A DNA stretch of 64,000 bases from Saccharopolyspora soli (lineage in GTDB: Bacteria; Actinomycetota; Actinomycetes; Mycobacteriales; Pseudonocardiaceae), in contig NZ_JALBWV010000038.1 in assembly GCF_022678645.1 (NCBI RefSeq), positions 21,177 to 85,176 of the forward strand, read 5' to 3'. Every line of letters starts with the position of its first letter. Position 1 is the stretch's first letter. The notes below the pieces were generated by a model that was not told where the DNA came from, did no database searches, and saw only the letters and a program-made list of their open reading frames with translations. Below, piece after piece: positions 16,818 through 24,974 of this stretch. The position numbers and the translations under genes are program-made.

Positions 16818-17708
16818 GTGTCCGCCAGCAACGCCGCGCTCGCCGCGGAATTCGACCAGCACCGCAGTCGGCTGATCGGCATCGGCTACCGGCTCACCGG
16901 TCGGCTCGCCGACGCCGAGGACGCCGTCCAGGACGCTTGGCTGCGGCTGGCGTCGACCGACCGCGAGGACATCCGCGACCTGGGTGGCTGGCTGACCACC
17001 GTGGTGAGCCGGTTGTGCCTGGACCGGATGCGCTCGGCGGCCGTCCGACGCGAGCAGTACGTCGGGCCGTGGCTTCCGGAACCGCTGGTGAGCTCGCTCG
17101 ATCAGGATCCGGGTGACATCGTCGCCGGTCAGGACGATCTGCGGATGGCGGCGCTGCGGGTGCTGCACGAGCTGCCGCCGGACCAGCGGCTGGCCTTCGT
17201 GCTGCACGACGGTTTCGATGTGCCGTTCGCCGAGATCGCCGAGGTGCTGGGGTGCAGCGTCGCGGCTGCGCGGCAGCACGCGTCGCGGGCGCGGCGGGTG
17301 ATGGCCGACGCCGAGCCGCCGCCGCGAGTACCGCTGCCCGAGCAGCAGAAGGTGTTGGAGGAATTCCTCGCCGCGGTGGCGTCCAAGGACATCGGTGCGA
17401 TCACCCGCGTGCTGCACCCGACGGTCACGGTTTACGGCGACAGCGGCGGCAAAGCGCGCACGGCGCGCCGTCCCGTGGCGGGCATCGACAAGGTTGCCCG
17501 CTTCATCGTCGGACTGCTGGCGAAGTACGGCGACGGGTTGGTCGGCGAGTTCCGACCCGTGCTGGTCAACGGCGATCTCGGGATGCTGTTCCCCGGCACC
17601 GACACCCTGCCCGAGCCCCACGTGTTCACGCTGGCGGTGCGGGACGGCCGACCGGCGGCGATCTTCGACATCGTCAACCCGGACAAGCTCACCCGCGTGC
17701 CCTGGTAG
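16818..17708 (+). CDS. ECF sigma factor, SigJ/ECF41-like with SnoaL C-terminus
   Basis: A 296-residue sigma factor. Region 2 has TGRLADAEDAVQDAWLRLAS and region 4 has LPPDQRLAFVLHDGFDVPFAEIAEVLG. A C-terminal extension of about 110 residues (FLAAVASKDIGAITRVLHPT onward to DIVNPDKLTRV) is of the SnoaL-like kind found in SigJ and ECF41 proteins, where it tunes activity in place of a separate anti-sigma factor. Start GTG 16818. The gene is divergent from dnaG and convergent with the serpin gene. The stimulus is unknown; SigJ-type factors often answer oxidative stress. Confidence 0.88.
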   Translation: MSASNAALAAEFDQHRSRLIGIGYRLTGRLADAEDAVQDAWLRLASTDREDIRDLGGWLTTVVSRLCLDRMRSAAVRREQYVGPWLPEPLVSSLDQDPGDIVAGQDDLRMAALRVLHELPPDQRLAFVLHDGFDVPFAEIAEVLGCSVAAARQHASRARRVMADAEPPPRVPLPEQQKVLEEFLAAVASKDIGAITRVLHPTVTVYGDSGGKARTARRPVAGIDKVARFIVGLLAKYGDGLVGEFRPVLVNGDLGMLFPGTDTLPEPHVFTLAVRDGRPAAIFDIVNPDKLTRVPW

Positions 17709-17717
17709 TGGCGGGCG

Positions 17718-18812
17718 TCAGCTCGGATCGGTGATGCGGGCGAGGAAGTAGACCGCTCCGGTTTCCTGGTGGCGCACCAGGAACAGGAACGGCCGGTCCA
17801 CCTCGACGCGAATCGGCTCCGGTTCCCGGACGATCGCGGTCAGCCGCATCATGACCGCCGTCGCCGCGGCACCTTCCAGGCCGCTTTCGTCCACTTCCAG
17901 GACCGACTGGTGCACGATCGTGGAAACCCGCAGCGGCTGGTCGGTCAGCGGCGCGAAATCCGCGGCTCGGGTGAACAAGGTGTGCACTCCGAGCGCACCG
18001 AGCGACCTGGTCAGTTCGGCGTCGCCGGTGACGTCGAACTTCGGCAGGAACAGTTCCACCCGCTGCTGCTCCACCGCGCCGAGCAGCCTGCCCAGCCGAG
18101 CGGCGTCGAGGTCGGGTTCGGCCGTTTCCAGGTCGGTGTCCGGCAGCAGCACCACCGCCTCGACTCCCCCGGCCGCGGGCAGGCTGACGACCTGCCAACC
18201 TTCCGCCGCGGCGTGGCCGAAGCGGCGGGTGGCGTGCATGGTCGGCACCTCCCGGTCGCGCGCGGGGGCGTGGAACGGCCGCTCGGTCGTGGCCTTCTCG
18301 TCGAACGCTTCCCGCCAGGACACCTTCAGGTAAAGCGCGTTGACCAGCGCGGCTACCGTTTCCGGATCGACCGAACCGGCGGGCAGCAGTTCGGGGATGA
18401 GGTCGCGCGTGGTCTCCGCGACGTCAGCGTTGATCAATTGTCGGGACTTCTCCGGATCAGTCCGGAAGGGGGCGTTGCGCACCGCGCTGCCGGGCCAGTC
18501 CTTCAGCGCGAGCAGGTAGGACTCCTCGACGGGCAGTGCCTCGTGCGCCCAGAGGGTGTTGGCCACCGCCAGCACCGGCGGTTCGGCGGCCGAGCCGGTG
18601 GTCAGTTCCGCGGCGCAGCCGAGCAGTTCGAGCAGCCCGGCTGGTTCGGTGCGCAGCGCGTTGACCAGCTCTTCCCTGGTCTGGCCGCCGGTCGCGGTCG
18701 CGGCCAGCCCGAGCGCACTGGCCACCGAATACGGCGACCAGCAGAACGGGCGGTCCACCGGCGGGGCGAGCCGCCGGTGCAAGGACAGGCTGAAGTCGAG
18801 GTGTTCGCTCAC
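17718..18812 (-). CDS. Serpin family protease inhibitor
   Basis: A 364-residue protein, normal serpin length, with the conserved segments NALYLKVSWREAF, VELFLPKFDVTGD, STIVHQSVLEVDESGLEGAA and RPFLFLVRHQETGAVYFLARI. The reactive-centre hinge ESGLEGAAATA keeps the small residues needed for loop insertion, so an inhibitory serpin is plausible. By counting from the hinge, P1-P1' falls near Thr-Ala in MMRLTAI, which would suit elastase-like proteases (inference). No signal peptide is seen, so the target may be an intracellular protease. Serpins are patchily distributed in bacteria. Confidence 0.9.
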   Translation of the reverse strand: MSEHLDFSLSLHRRLAPPVDRPFCWSPYSVASALGLAATATGGQTREELVNALRTEPAGLLELLGCAAELTTGSAAEPPVLAVANTLWAHEALPVEESYLLALKDWPGSAVRNAPFRTDPEKSRQLINADVAETTRDLIPELLPAGSVDPETVAALVNALYLKVSWREAFDEKATTERPFHAPARDREVPTMHATRRFGHAAAEGWQVVSLPAAGGVEAVVLLPDTDLETAEPDLDAARLGRLLGAVEQQRVELFLPKFDVTGDAELTRSLGALGVHTLFTRAADFAPLTDQPLRVSTIVHQSVLEVDESGLEGAAATAVMMRLTAIVREPEPIRVEVDRPFLFLVRHQETGAVYFLARITDPS

Positions 18813-18947
18813 GCCGCTGCGCTCCGTTCCGCGTCGACAGACTCGGGCTGATCCCGAGTCTGCCAGCCCAGCACGGCCCGTGGCTCGTGACGAGGTGGCG
18901 GGTTCTTGCCTGCTTCGCCGGTCACGACCCCTGCGCGACGCGGGCGG

Positions 18948-19133
18948 TCAGCGGATGGATTCTTCGACGTCCGACAGGCCCATCAGGCGGAGTTCCTGGG
19001 CGATGTAGTGCGCCGCGCGCTGTGCCGCCGGGTCCTGCCAGCGCAGGTCGGTGACCCAGTCGGCCAGGTTGTCGGTGTTCACGTACGGCTCGCCTCCGAC
19101 GACGAGTTTCTGGATGTAGTGCCGGTTGCGCAT
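18948..19133 (-). CDS. Small hypothetical protein
   Basis: A 61-residue protein (MRNRHYIQKLVVGGEPYVNT, then LADWVTDLRWQDPAAQRAAH). The ribosome site AAGGAG precedes ATG 19133, and a good promoter lies about 130 bases upstream. I recognise no family. It lies downstream of dgt on the same strand, about 180 bases away, with its own promoter. Confidence 0.7.
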   Translation of the reverse strand: MRNRHYIQKLVVGGEPYVNTDNLADWVTDLRWQDPAAQRAAHYIAQELRLMGLSDVEESIR

Positions 19134-19262
19134 CGGGGTCTCCTTGCGACCCGGAGGCTCGGGGCCGGGCCGCGGGTTGTCGGTGCGCCGCGCGCGGACA
19201 ACCTGACGGGGATCGGGGCTGTGCCGCCGACGTTCGGGATTCGCCGGACAGCACTCTGAGTA

Positions 19263-19290
19263 ATGATACTGACGGTAAACATCAGATCAA
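19263..19290 (-). promoter_or_regulatory. Sigma-70-type promoter for the 61-residue protein
   Basis: On the minus strand TTGATC (19290-19285) and TATCAT (19268-19263) are 16 bases apart. The 5' leader would be about 120 bases. The AT-rich stretch stands out in this GC-rich sequence. Confidence 0.5.
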
Positions 19291-19311
19291 CTCTCCCCTT
19301 TCGGATGAATG

Positions 19312-20619
19312 TCACATAGGGGTTACCACGTTCCGTACATGCTTTCGATGCCATCCGATCGCCTGCGCGTCCGTCAGCGACGCGACCTGGTCCAACACCA
19401 CCCGGAACCGCGCCGCATCGTCGGCCGCCCGCCGCCAGGCCGACGCCATCGCCGGGTCCAGCGACTCGGGGGCTCCCTCGGCCAACGCCCACACCAGCTC
19501 GGTCAGCAACATCCGCTGCCGCTCCTGCATCCGCAGCCGCTGCGGATCGCTCATCACGTACCGCAGCGCGACCGCTTTGAGCACCGCGACCTCGGCCACC
19601 ACGGGCTCGGGCACGACCAGGTCCGCGCGGTACCGGGTGAGCGGCCCCGGCCCGAACCGCTCGATCGTCCCGGTCACCGCAGCGGCCACGAAACGACCCA
19701 CCAATTCGCTGGTCAGCCGCTTCAGCGCGACCTGCGCGCGGAACGTCCCGTCGTAGTCCAGCACCGCGGCCACCACCGGCCACCGCACCAGCTCCGCCGC
19801 AGCTCGTTCGAGCAGCCCGGCGGTGTTCTCGGGACCGTCGCCCCAGAAGTGCTTGTCGGCCATCCGGACGATCTCGGCGCGCTCGTCGCCGCTGGTCAAC
19901 GAGCGCAGCGAGATCCGCCCCGACAGCACCCCGTCCTCGACGTCGTGCACCGAATAGGCCACGTCATCGGCCCAGTCCATGATCTGGGCCTCCAGGCACC
20001 GGCGGTCCGGCGGCGCGGCTTCGCGCAGCCACTCGAACACCGCCAGGTCGTCGGCGTAGACGCCGAACTTGGCCCGGCCCGGTCGTTTCGGCCACGGGTA
20101 CTTCGTCGCCGCGTCCAAGCACGCGCGGGTCAGGTTGAGGCCGCGGCCAACATCACCGGACTCGGTCAACTTCGGCTCCAACCGGGTGAGGATCCGCAGG
20201 GTCTGCGCGTTGCCCTCGAACCCGCCGCAGCCGTTCGCCAGGTCGTTGAGCGCCCGTTCGCCGTTGTGCCCGAACGGCGGATGCCCGATGTCGTGCGCGA
20301 GGCCCGCGGTGTCCACGAGATCGGGATCGGCGCCCAGGGCGGTGGCGATACCCCGCCCGATCTGCGCCACCTCCAACGAGTGGGTCAGCCGGGTGCGCGG
20401 CACGTCGCCCTCTTCCGGGCCGACGACCTGCGTCTTCCCCGCCAACCGGCGCAGCGCCGCGGAGTGCAGCACCCGTGCGCGGTCCCGCGCGAATGGGCTG
20501 CGGTCGTCCGAACGAGCCCCCGTCGGCACGGCCAGCTTCGGCGGCTCGGGAAGCAGCCGCCGAAGATCGTGCTCGTCGTAGCCGGGCGGGGTGGCACCCG
20601 ACGGGTCTGCGGTGCTCAT
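19312..20619 (-). CDS. dgt: Deoxyguanosinetriphosphate triphosphohydrolase-like protein
   Basis: A 435-residue HD-superfamily enzyme that hydrolyses dNTPs to deoxynucleoside and triphosphate. The metal-binding HD residues are in TRLTHSLEVAQIGRG and GLAHDIGHPPFGHNGERAL; a further Asp is in IMDWADDVAYSVHDVEDG. The basic DRARVLHSAALRRLAGKTQV motif is typical. ATG 20619 (MSTADPSG) is preferred over an upstream in-frame start. The dnaG-dgt neighbourhood is conserved in actinobacteria as I recall it, here with a sigma factor and a serpin gene between them. Confidence 0.95.
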   Translation of the reverse strand: MSTADPSGATPPGYDEHDLRRLLPEPPKLAVPTGARSDDRSPFARDRARVLHSAALRRLAGKTQVVGPEEGDVPRTRLTHSLEVAQIGRGIATALGADPDLVDTAGLAHDIGHPPFGHNGERALNDLANGCGGFEGNAQTLRILTRLEPKLTESGDVGRGLNLTRACLDAATKYPWPKRPGRAKFGVYADDLAVFEWLREAAPPDRRCLEAQIMDWADDVAYSVHDVEDGVLSGRISLRSLTSGDERAEIVRMADKHFWGDGPENTAGLLERAAAELVRWPVVAAVLDYDGTFRAQVALKRLTSELVGRFVAAAVTGTIERFGPGPLTRYRADLVVPEPVVAEVAVLKAVALRYVMSDPQRLRMQERQRMLLTELVWALAEGAPESLDPAMASAWRRAADDAARFRVVLDQVASLTDAQAIGWHRKHVRNVVTPM

Positions 20620-20670
20620 CGCGCCCAGACTACGGCCAGCACCCGACATACCCCCGCAATTGGAAGGTCT

Positions 20671-20923
20671 GCGGGTTGGCTTGTGCTCCTAAGAGCCCGC
20701 GCACCCTGCAAGCGGCTGTGTGGCGGTGGTGCGGTTGGCGTCAGGCAAGCGGCGAAGCCGCTTCCAGGCACCGCCGCAACTTGCACCGCCGCGGGTTCAC
20801 GGTGCCCACCCCTCCGGGGTTCTCCCCGCGAGGACAGCCCCGACGCCGCGTATTGGACGGGATCCCGGAGTCGAGACGGCCGCTGAGGTTCCGCTACCCG
20901 CACCGCTACGCAAGCCAATCCGC
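20671..20923 (+). repeat. Structured intergenic repeat, copy 1
   Basis: Shares with copies at 44921 and 47929 the block GTCAGGCAAGCGGCGAAGCC and, further on, CGCGAGGACAGCCCCGACGC, GATCCCGGAGTCGAGA and AGGTTCCGCTACCCGCACCG. The hairpin AAGCGGC-gaa-GCCGCTT (20747-20763) and the stem GCGGGT (20791-20796)/ACCCGC (20896-20901) are present. An outer 13-base stem, GCGGGTTGGCTTG (20671-20683) with CAAGCCAATCCGC (20911-20923), has a single G-U pair. The long inner stem of the other copies is degenerate here. It lies between dgt and the DUF218 gene. Confidence 0.85.
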
Positions 20924-20928
20924 ACTCT

Positions 20929-21582
20929 CTAACCCAGTCCGTCGCCGGTGAGTTCTGCTGAGGCGTGCGTCAAGCGGTAGTACAGCAGCGCACCGGTCTC
21001 CCGGATGATGTAGCGGAACTGGACCTCCCGGGTCTGCACCACCGGCCCGGAACGCGCGGGCGACGCCCACGACTGCAGCCCCAGGTCGTTGGCCATCGTC
21101 CTAGCCCGCAGCGAATGCCAGGGGTCGCTGACGATGAGCGCGCTGCTCCAGCCGCGCTGCTCCGACAACTGCGCGACGGCCGCCATGCTGCCCAACGTGT
21201 CGCTACCGACGTCGACGTCCACGATCTGGTCGGCGGGCACACCCTTGCCGGACAACCACTTCTTGCTGGCCTCCGCCTCGGTGTAGGCGTCACCGGGCAG
21301 CCGTCCGCCGACCGTGACGATGTACTTCGTCAGACCGTCCTGGTAGAGCTCCAGCGCCTGTTCGAGCCGAGCCAGCAGCACGTCCGAAGGCTTGCCGTGG
21401 TACTGCGCGGCACCGAGCACGACCACGATGTCCACCGGCCGCCGGTCGTCGGCGCGCGCGACCTGCCACACCCGGAACGCGGTGCCGCCGACCACCAGCA
21501 GTCCCACCAACAACGCGCCGACCACGACTCGCCCCAGCATCCGGCTGGGGCGGGAACGGTGGGCGGCTCGATAGGGGCTCAC
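20929..21582 (-). CDS. YdcF/SanA-like DUF218 membrane protein
   Basis: A 217-residue protein with an N-terminal transmembrane segment (LGRVVVGALLVGLLVVGGTA, about 16-35) and an extracytoplasmic DUF218 domain: IVVVLGAAQYHGKPSDVLLA, IVTVGGRLPGDAYTEAEA and ALIVSDPWHSLRARTMA. Family members such as SanA and ElyC influence cell envelope barrier function, though the reaction is not settled. It lies between structured repeat copy 1 and glyS. No partner gene is evident. Confidence 0.88.
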   Translation of the reverse strand: MSPYRAAHRSRPSRMLGRVVVGALLVGLLVVGGTAFRVWQVARADDRRPVDIVVVLGAAQYHGKPSDVLLARLEQALELYQDGLTKYIVTVGGRLPGDAYTEAEASKKWLSGKGVPADQIVDVDVGSDTLGSMAAVAQLSEQRGWSSALIVSDPWHSLRARTMANDLGLQSWASPARSGPVVQTREVQFRYIIRETGALLYYRLTHASAELTGDGLG

Positions 21583-21727
21583 GCTGGCATCCTCACAGAT
21601 CTTCCCGGAACCCCCGTCGCGGTGAAGCCCTCAGCAGTCGCTACGGCTGAGGTCTTCGGCAGCTCATCGGCGGCGGCCAAGCGGACAACCCGCGCCACCA
21701 CCTCCGCAAAACGACCCACACACCCTC

Positions 21728-23113
21728 TCAGCAGCTGATGAGGCGAACCGCGAGGTACTCCTCCAGCTTGTCGATCGCCACCCGCTCCTGCGACATCGTG
21801 TCGCGCTCGCGGACCGTTACGGCGTGGTCGGACAGCGAATCGAAGTCGACGGTCACGCAGAACGGCGTGCCGATCTCGTCCTGCCGCCGGTAACGGCGGC
21901 CGATCGCCCCGGCGTCGTCGAAGTCGACATTCCAGTTCTGGCGCAGCTGAGCGGCGATGTCGCGGGCCTTCGGCGACAACTCGGCGTTGCGCGACAACGG
22001 CAGTACCGCCACCTTCACCGGCGCCAACCGGCGGTCCAGCTTCAGCACGACGCGCTTGTCCACACCGCCCTTGGCGTTGGGCGCCTCGTCCTCGTAGTAG
22101 GCGTCGATCAGGAACGCCATCATCGGCCGCCCCACACCCGCGGCGGGCTCGATCACGTACGGCCGGTACCGCGAGTTGCTGGCCTGGTCGAAGTAGGACA
22201 GGTCCACGCCCGAGTGGTTGGAGTGCGTGGTCAGGTCGAAATCGGTGCGGTTGGCGATGCCCTCCAGCTCACCCCACTCCTGGCCGCCGAAGCGGAACCG
22301 GTACTCGATGTCGACGGTGCGCTTGGAGTAGTGCGACAGCTTCTCCTTGGGGTGCTCGTACTCCCGCAGGTTGTCGCGGTTGATGCCCAGGTCGGCGTAC
22401 CACTTCAGGCGCTCGTCGATCCAGTACTGGTGCCACTGCTCGTCCTCGCCGGGCTCGACGAAGAACTCCATCTCCATCTGCTCGAACTCGCGGGTGCGGA
22501 AGATGAAGTTGCCGGGCGTGATCTCGTTGCGGAACGACTTGCCGATCTGGCCGATGCCGAACGGCGGCTTCTTGCGCGCCGTGGTCATCACGTTGGCGAA
22601 GTTGACGAAGATGCCCTGCGCGGTCTCCGGCCGCAGGTAGTGCATGCCCTCTTCGCTCTCCACCGGGCCGAGGAAGGTCTTGAGCATCATGTTGAACTCG
22701 CGCGGGTCGGTGTACTGGCCGCGCACGCCGCAGTTCGGGCACGGGACCTCGGAGAGGTCGTCCTCGGCGATCTCCTTGCCGGTGCGCTCGGCGTACTCCT
22801 CGGCGAGCTGGTCGCCCCGGAACCGGTGGTGGCACGAGGTGCACTCCACCAGCGGGTCGTGGAAGGCGGTGACGTGCCCGGATGCCTCCCAGACCTGGCG
22901 GGGCAGGATCACCGAGGAGTCCAGGCCGACGACGTCCTCGCGGCCCTGCACCATGGACTTCCACCACTGGCGCTTGATGTTCTCCTTGAGCTCCACGCCC
23001 AGCGGTCCGTAGTCCCAGGCCGACCTGGTACCGCCGTAGATCTCCCCGGACGGGTAGACGAAACCACGGCGCTTGCAGAGATTGACGATCGTGTCGATCT
23101 GGTCGGCGGGCAC
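21728..23113 (-). CDS. glyS: Glycyl-tRNA synthetase (alpha2 type)
   Basis: A 461-residue class II synthetase, normal length for the homodimeric bacterial-eukaryotic type. Landmarks are KRRGFVYPSGEIYGGTRSA, DYGPLGVELKENIKRQWW, LRPETAQGIFVNFANV, FRNEITPGNFIFRTREFEQM and the zinc-like ligands CTSCHHRF and CPNCG. I chose GTG 23113 (VPADQIDTIVNLC) because GGAGTG lies 3 bases upstream; GTG 23119 is an alternative. It is divergent from the ArsR-zur pair, as I recall for the M. tuberculosis Rv2357c-Rv2359 arrangement. Confidence 0.95.
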   Translation of the reverse strand: MPADQIDTIVNLCKRRGFVYPSGEIYGGTRSAWDYGPLGVELKENIKRQWWKSMVQGREDVVGLDSSVILPRQVWEASGHVTAFHDPLVECTSCHHRFRGDQLAEEYAERTGKEIAEDDLSEVPCPNCGVRGQYTDPREFNMMLKTFLGPVESEEGMHYLRPETAQGIFVNFANVMTTARKKPPFGIGQIGKSFRNEITPGNFIFRTREFEQMEMEFFVEPGEDEQWHQYWIDERLKWYADLGINRDNLREYEHPKEKLSHYSKRTVDIEYRFRFGGQEWGELEGIANRTDFDLTTHSNHSGVDLSYFDQASNSRYRPYVIEPAAGVGRPMMAFLIDAYYEDEAPNAKGGVDKRVVLKLDRRLAPVKVAVLPLSRNAELSPKARDIAAQLRQNWNVDFDDAGAIGRRYRRQDEIGTPFCVTVDFDSLSDHAVTVRERDTMSQERVAIDKLEEYLAVRLISC

Positions 23114-23370
23114 GTTCACTCCGGAATCATCGCTGGATACGTCGAACCAACTGGTCGGGCTGGAGTTTCCCAGCGTACCGATCCCGACGCCAACGGCATT
23201 CGCCTGGGCTGGCCACCGGACACCCCCGGCGACGTCGACGGGACGTGCGGTATTGATGTGACAGCTCAGGTGAGGCGTACCCGTAGGATGGGGTCGTGGA
23301 GCGTCACTGCGTTCCAGCGACGTCACCGCAGCCAGGCGACCCCGCGTCGAGGCACGCCGGAAAGGAAACG

Positions 23371-23823
23371 ATGTCCGCCGTCAGCCCGGATTCCGAACCG
23401 GCCCGGTCGACTGCGGGCCCCGGTCTGGACAGCCCGGACGACCAGGTGCACTCGCGGGAGCGGGATGCGCACCCGGCGCCGTTGCGGGACCAACGGGTCC
23501 TGGCCGAAGCCGGGGAGCTGTTGCGGGCGCTCGCGGCCCCAGTGCGCATCGCGATCGTCCTGCAACTGCGGGTCTCGGAACGCTGCGTGCACGAACTGGT
23601 CGACGCGCTCGGCGTGGCCCAGCCGCTGATCAGCCAACACCTCCGGGTGCTGAAGTCGGCCGGGGTGGTCTACGGCGAGCGGCACGGCCGGGAGGTCGTC
23701 TACCGGCTCGTCGACGAGCACTTGGCGCACATCGTGGTGGACGCTGCCGCGCACGCGGAGGAGATCTCCGGAACCCGGACGCGCGGACCGGCGCCACGTT
23801 CCATGGCATCCAACGGCCGATAG
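23371..23823 (+). CDS. ArsR/SmtB-family metal-sensing repressor
   Basis: A 150-residue regulator. The winged helix-turn-helix is clear (AAPVRIAIVLQLRVSERCVH, DALGVAQPLISQHLRVLKSA, GVVYGERHGREVVYRLVDEH), and the last helix DEHLAHIVVDAAAHAEE supplies His, Asp and Glu at the position of the alpha-5 metal site. ATG 23371 follows GGAAAGGAAACG. zur begins 14 bases after the stop. In mycobacteria the equivalent SmtB is zinc-released and controls zur; the same circuit is likely. A weak promoter candidate (TGACAG 23259, TAGGAT 23284) lies upstream. Confidence 0.9.
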   Translation: MSAVSPDSEPARSTAGPGLDSPDDQVHSRERDAHPAPLRDQRVLAEAGELLRALAAPVRIAIVLQLRVSERCVHELVDALGVAQPLISQHLRVLKSAGVVYGERHGREVVYRLVDEHLAHIVVDAAAHAEEISGTRTRGPAPRSMASNGR

Positions 23824-23837
23824 GAGACGGAGACAGC

Positions 23838-24263
23838 GTGACCACCGGCGAGGGTCCCACGGTCGGCGTACCGGGACTGCGGGCCACCAAGCAGCGAGCG
23901 GCGGTGTCGAACCTGCTGGACCAGGTAGAGGACTTCCGCTCCGCCCAGGAACTGCACGAGGAATTGCGGCGGCAGGGCGAAGGTATCGGCCTGACCACGG
24001 TCTACCGCACGCTGCAAACCCTGGCCGACGCGGGCGAGGTCGACGTGCTGCGCACCCCGTCGGGCGAGGCCGTGTACCGGCGGTGCTCCAGCCACCACCA
24101 CCATCACCTGGTGTGCCGCCACTGCGGGCGGACCGTGGAGGTCGCCGATCCGCCGGTGGAGAACTGGGCCGAGCGGATCGGCCAGGAGCACGGCTTCTCC
24201 AACGTCAGCCACACGGTGGAGATCGTCGGCACCTGTCCTGAGTGCACCGCCCGCGGCTTGTGA
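23838..24263 (+). CDS. zur: Fur-family zinc uptake regulator
   Basis: A 141-residue Fur protein. The DNA-binding region is ATKQRAAVSNLLDQVEDFRS with GIGLTTVYRTLQTLADAGEV. The dimerisation domain shows HHHHHLVCRHCG and the second zinc pair CPEC at the C-terminus, so the structural zinc site is complete. Adjacency to an SmtB-type repressor and to a putative zinc-linked permease on the opposite strand favours Zur over an iron regulator. The genomic order matches Rv2358-Rv2359 as I recall it. Confidence 0.9.
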   Translation: MTTGEGPTVGVPGLRATKQRAAVSNLLDQVEDFRSAQELHEELRRQGEGIGLTTVYRTLQTLADAGEVDVLRTPSGEAVYRRCSSHHHHHLVCRHCGRTVEVADPPVENWAERIGQEHGFSNVSHTVEIVGTCPECTARGL

Positions 24264-24278
24264 CCCGGAAATCCACGG

Positions 24279-24974
24279 TCAGTACTCGTAGGTGTCCTGC
24301 GGGGCGGGGATCTGCTGGATCGTGATCGCATCCAGGGTGGGCACGTAGTCGTTGGCTTCCGTAGCGGTGCCCGGTCGCAGCTTGCCGGTCACCTCGATCC
24401 AGGTGTCCGCCGGGAGCTCGGTCACCTGCGCTGGAGCCGCGAGGTCCACCTTCACCGGGGCCGCGTCGGCGGCGCAGCAGCTGATGCGCATCCGGGCCAG
24501 TTGCGTCGTGCCCGGCGTCGGATGCACCACGAAGCCCTGCAGGCGCACCGTCCGGCTGTTGAGCGCACCGCTGTCGTCCCAGATGACGCGGGTGACGAAC
24601 TCCGACATGCTCAGCAGCGGCGCCTGCTCGGGCGGCAGGTTCGGGAACAGCGATTCCTTCGGGGGCGGCGCGGCCACCCGATCTCGGGTCACCGAATCCG
24701 CGCCGAGCGCGGGCGGGGCGATCAGGAAGATCGCGAACACCGGCAGCAGCAGCATCCAAGGGCTGCGCGAGCCGTGCTCGTGGTGGTCGACACCGCCGGA
24801 GCGGATGTCGCGGACGATGGCGAATGCCGCCAGCCCGATCATGATCACCCCGGCCACCACCAGCCACGGGAACAGCGACGGCTTGACGTAGCGGAGGTAG
24901 CTGCCGCCCAGGGCGATCTTGAGCAGCGCACCGCCCAACAGCAGCAACAGCAGGTTCTGGGTCTCGCGGCGCAT
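24279..24974 (-). CDS. TIGR03943 family protein (permease partner)
   Basis: A 231-residue protein with two N-terminal transmembrane stretches (LLLLLLGGALLKIALG, FPWLVVAGVIMIGLAAFAIV), a third at MLLLPVFAIFLIAPPALG and an extracytoplasmic domain containing the Cys pair RISCCAADAAPVKVDL. Proteins of this family are nearly always paired with a DUF318 permease, here the overlapping upstream gene (ATGA at 24974). The partner is thought to be a transporter of unknown substrate. Convergence with zur suggests a metal, but no Zur box was identified. Confidence 0.85.
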   Translation of the reverse strand: MRRETQNLLLLLLGGALLKIALGGSYLRYVKPSLFPWLVVAGVIMIGLAAFAIVRDIRSGGVDHHEHGSRSPWMLLLPVFAIFLIAPPALGADSVTRDRVAAPPPKESLFPNLPPEQAPLLSMSEFVTRVIWDDSGALNSRTVRLQGFVVHPTPGTTQLARMRISCCAADAAPVKVDLAAPAQVTELPADTWIEVTGKLRPGTATEANDYVPTLDAITIQQIPAPQDTYEY

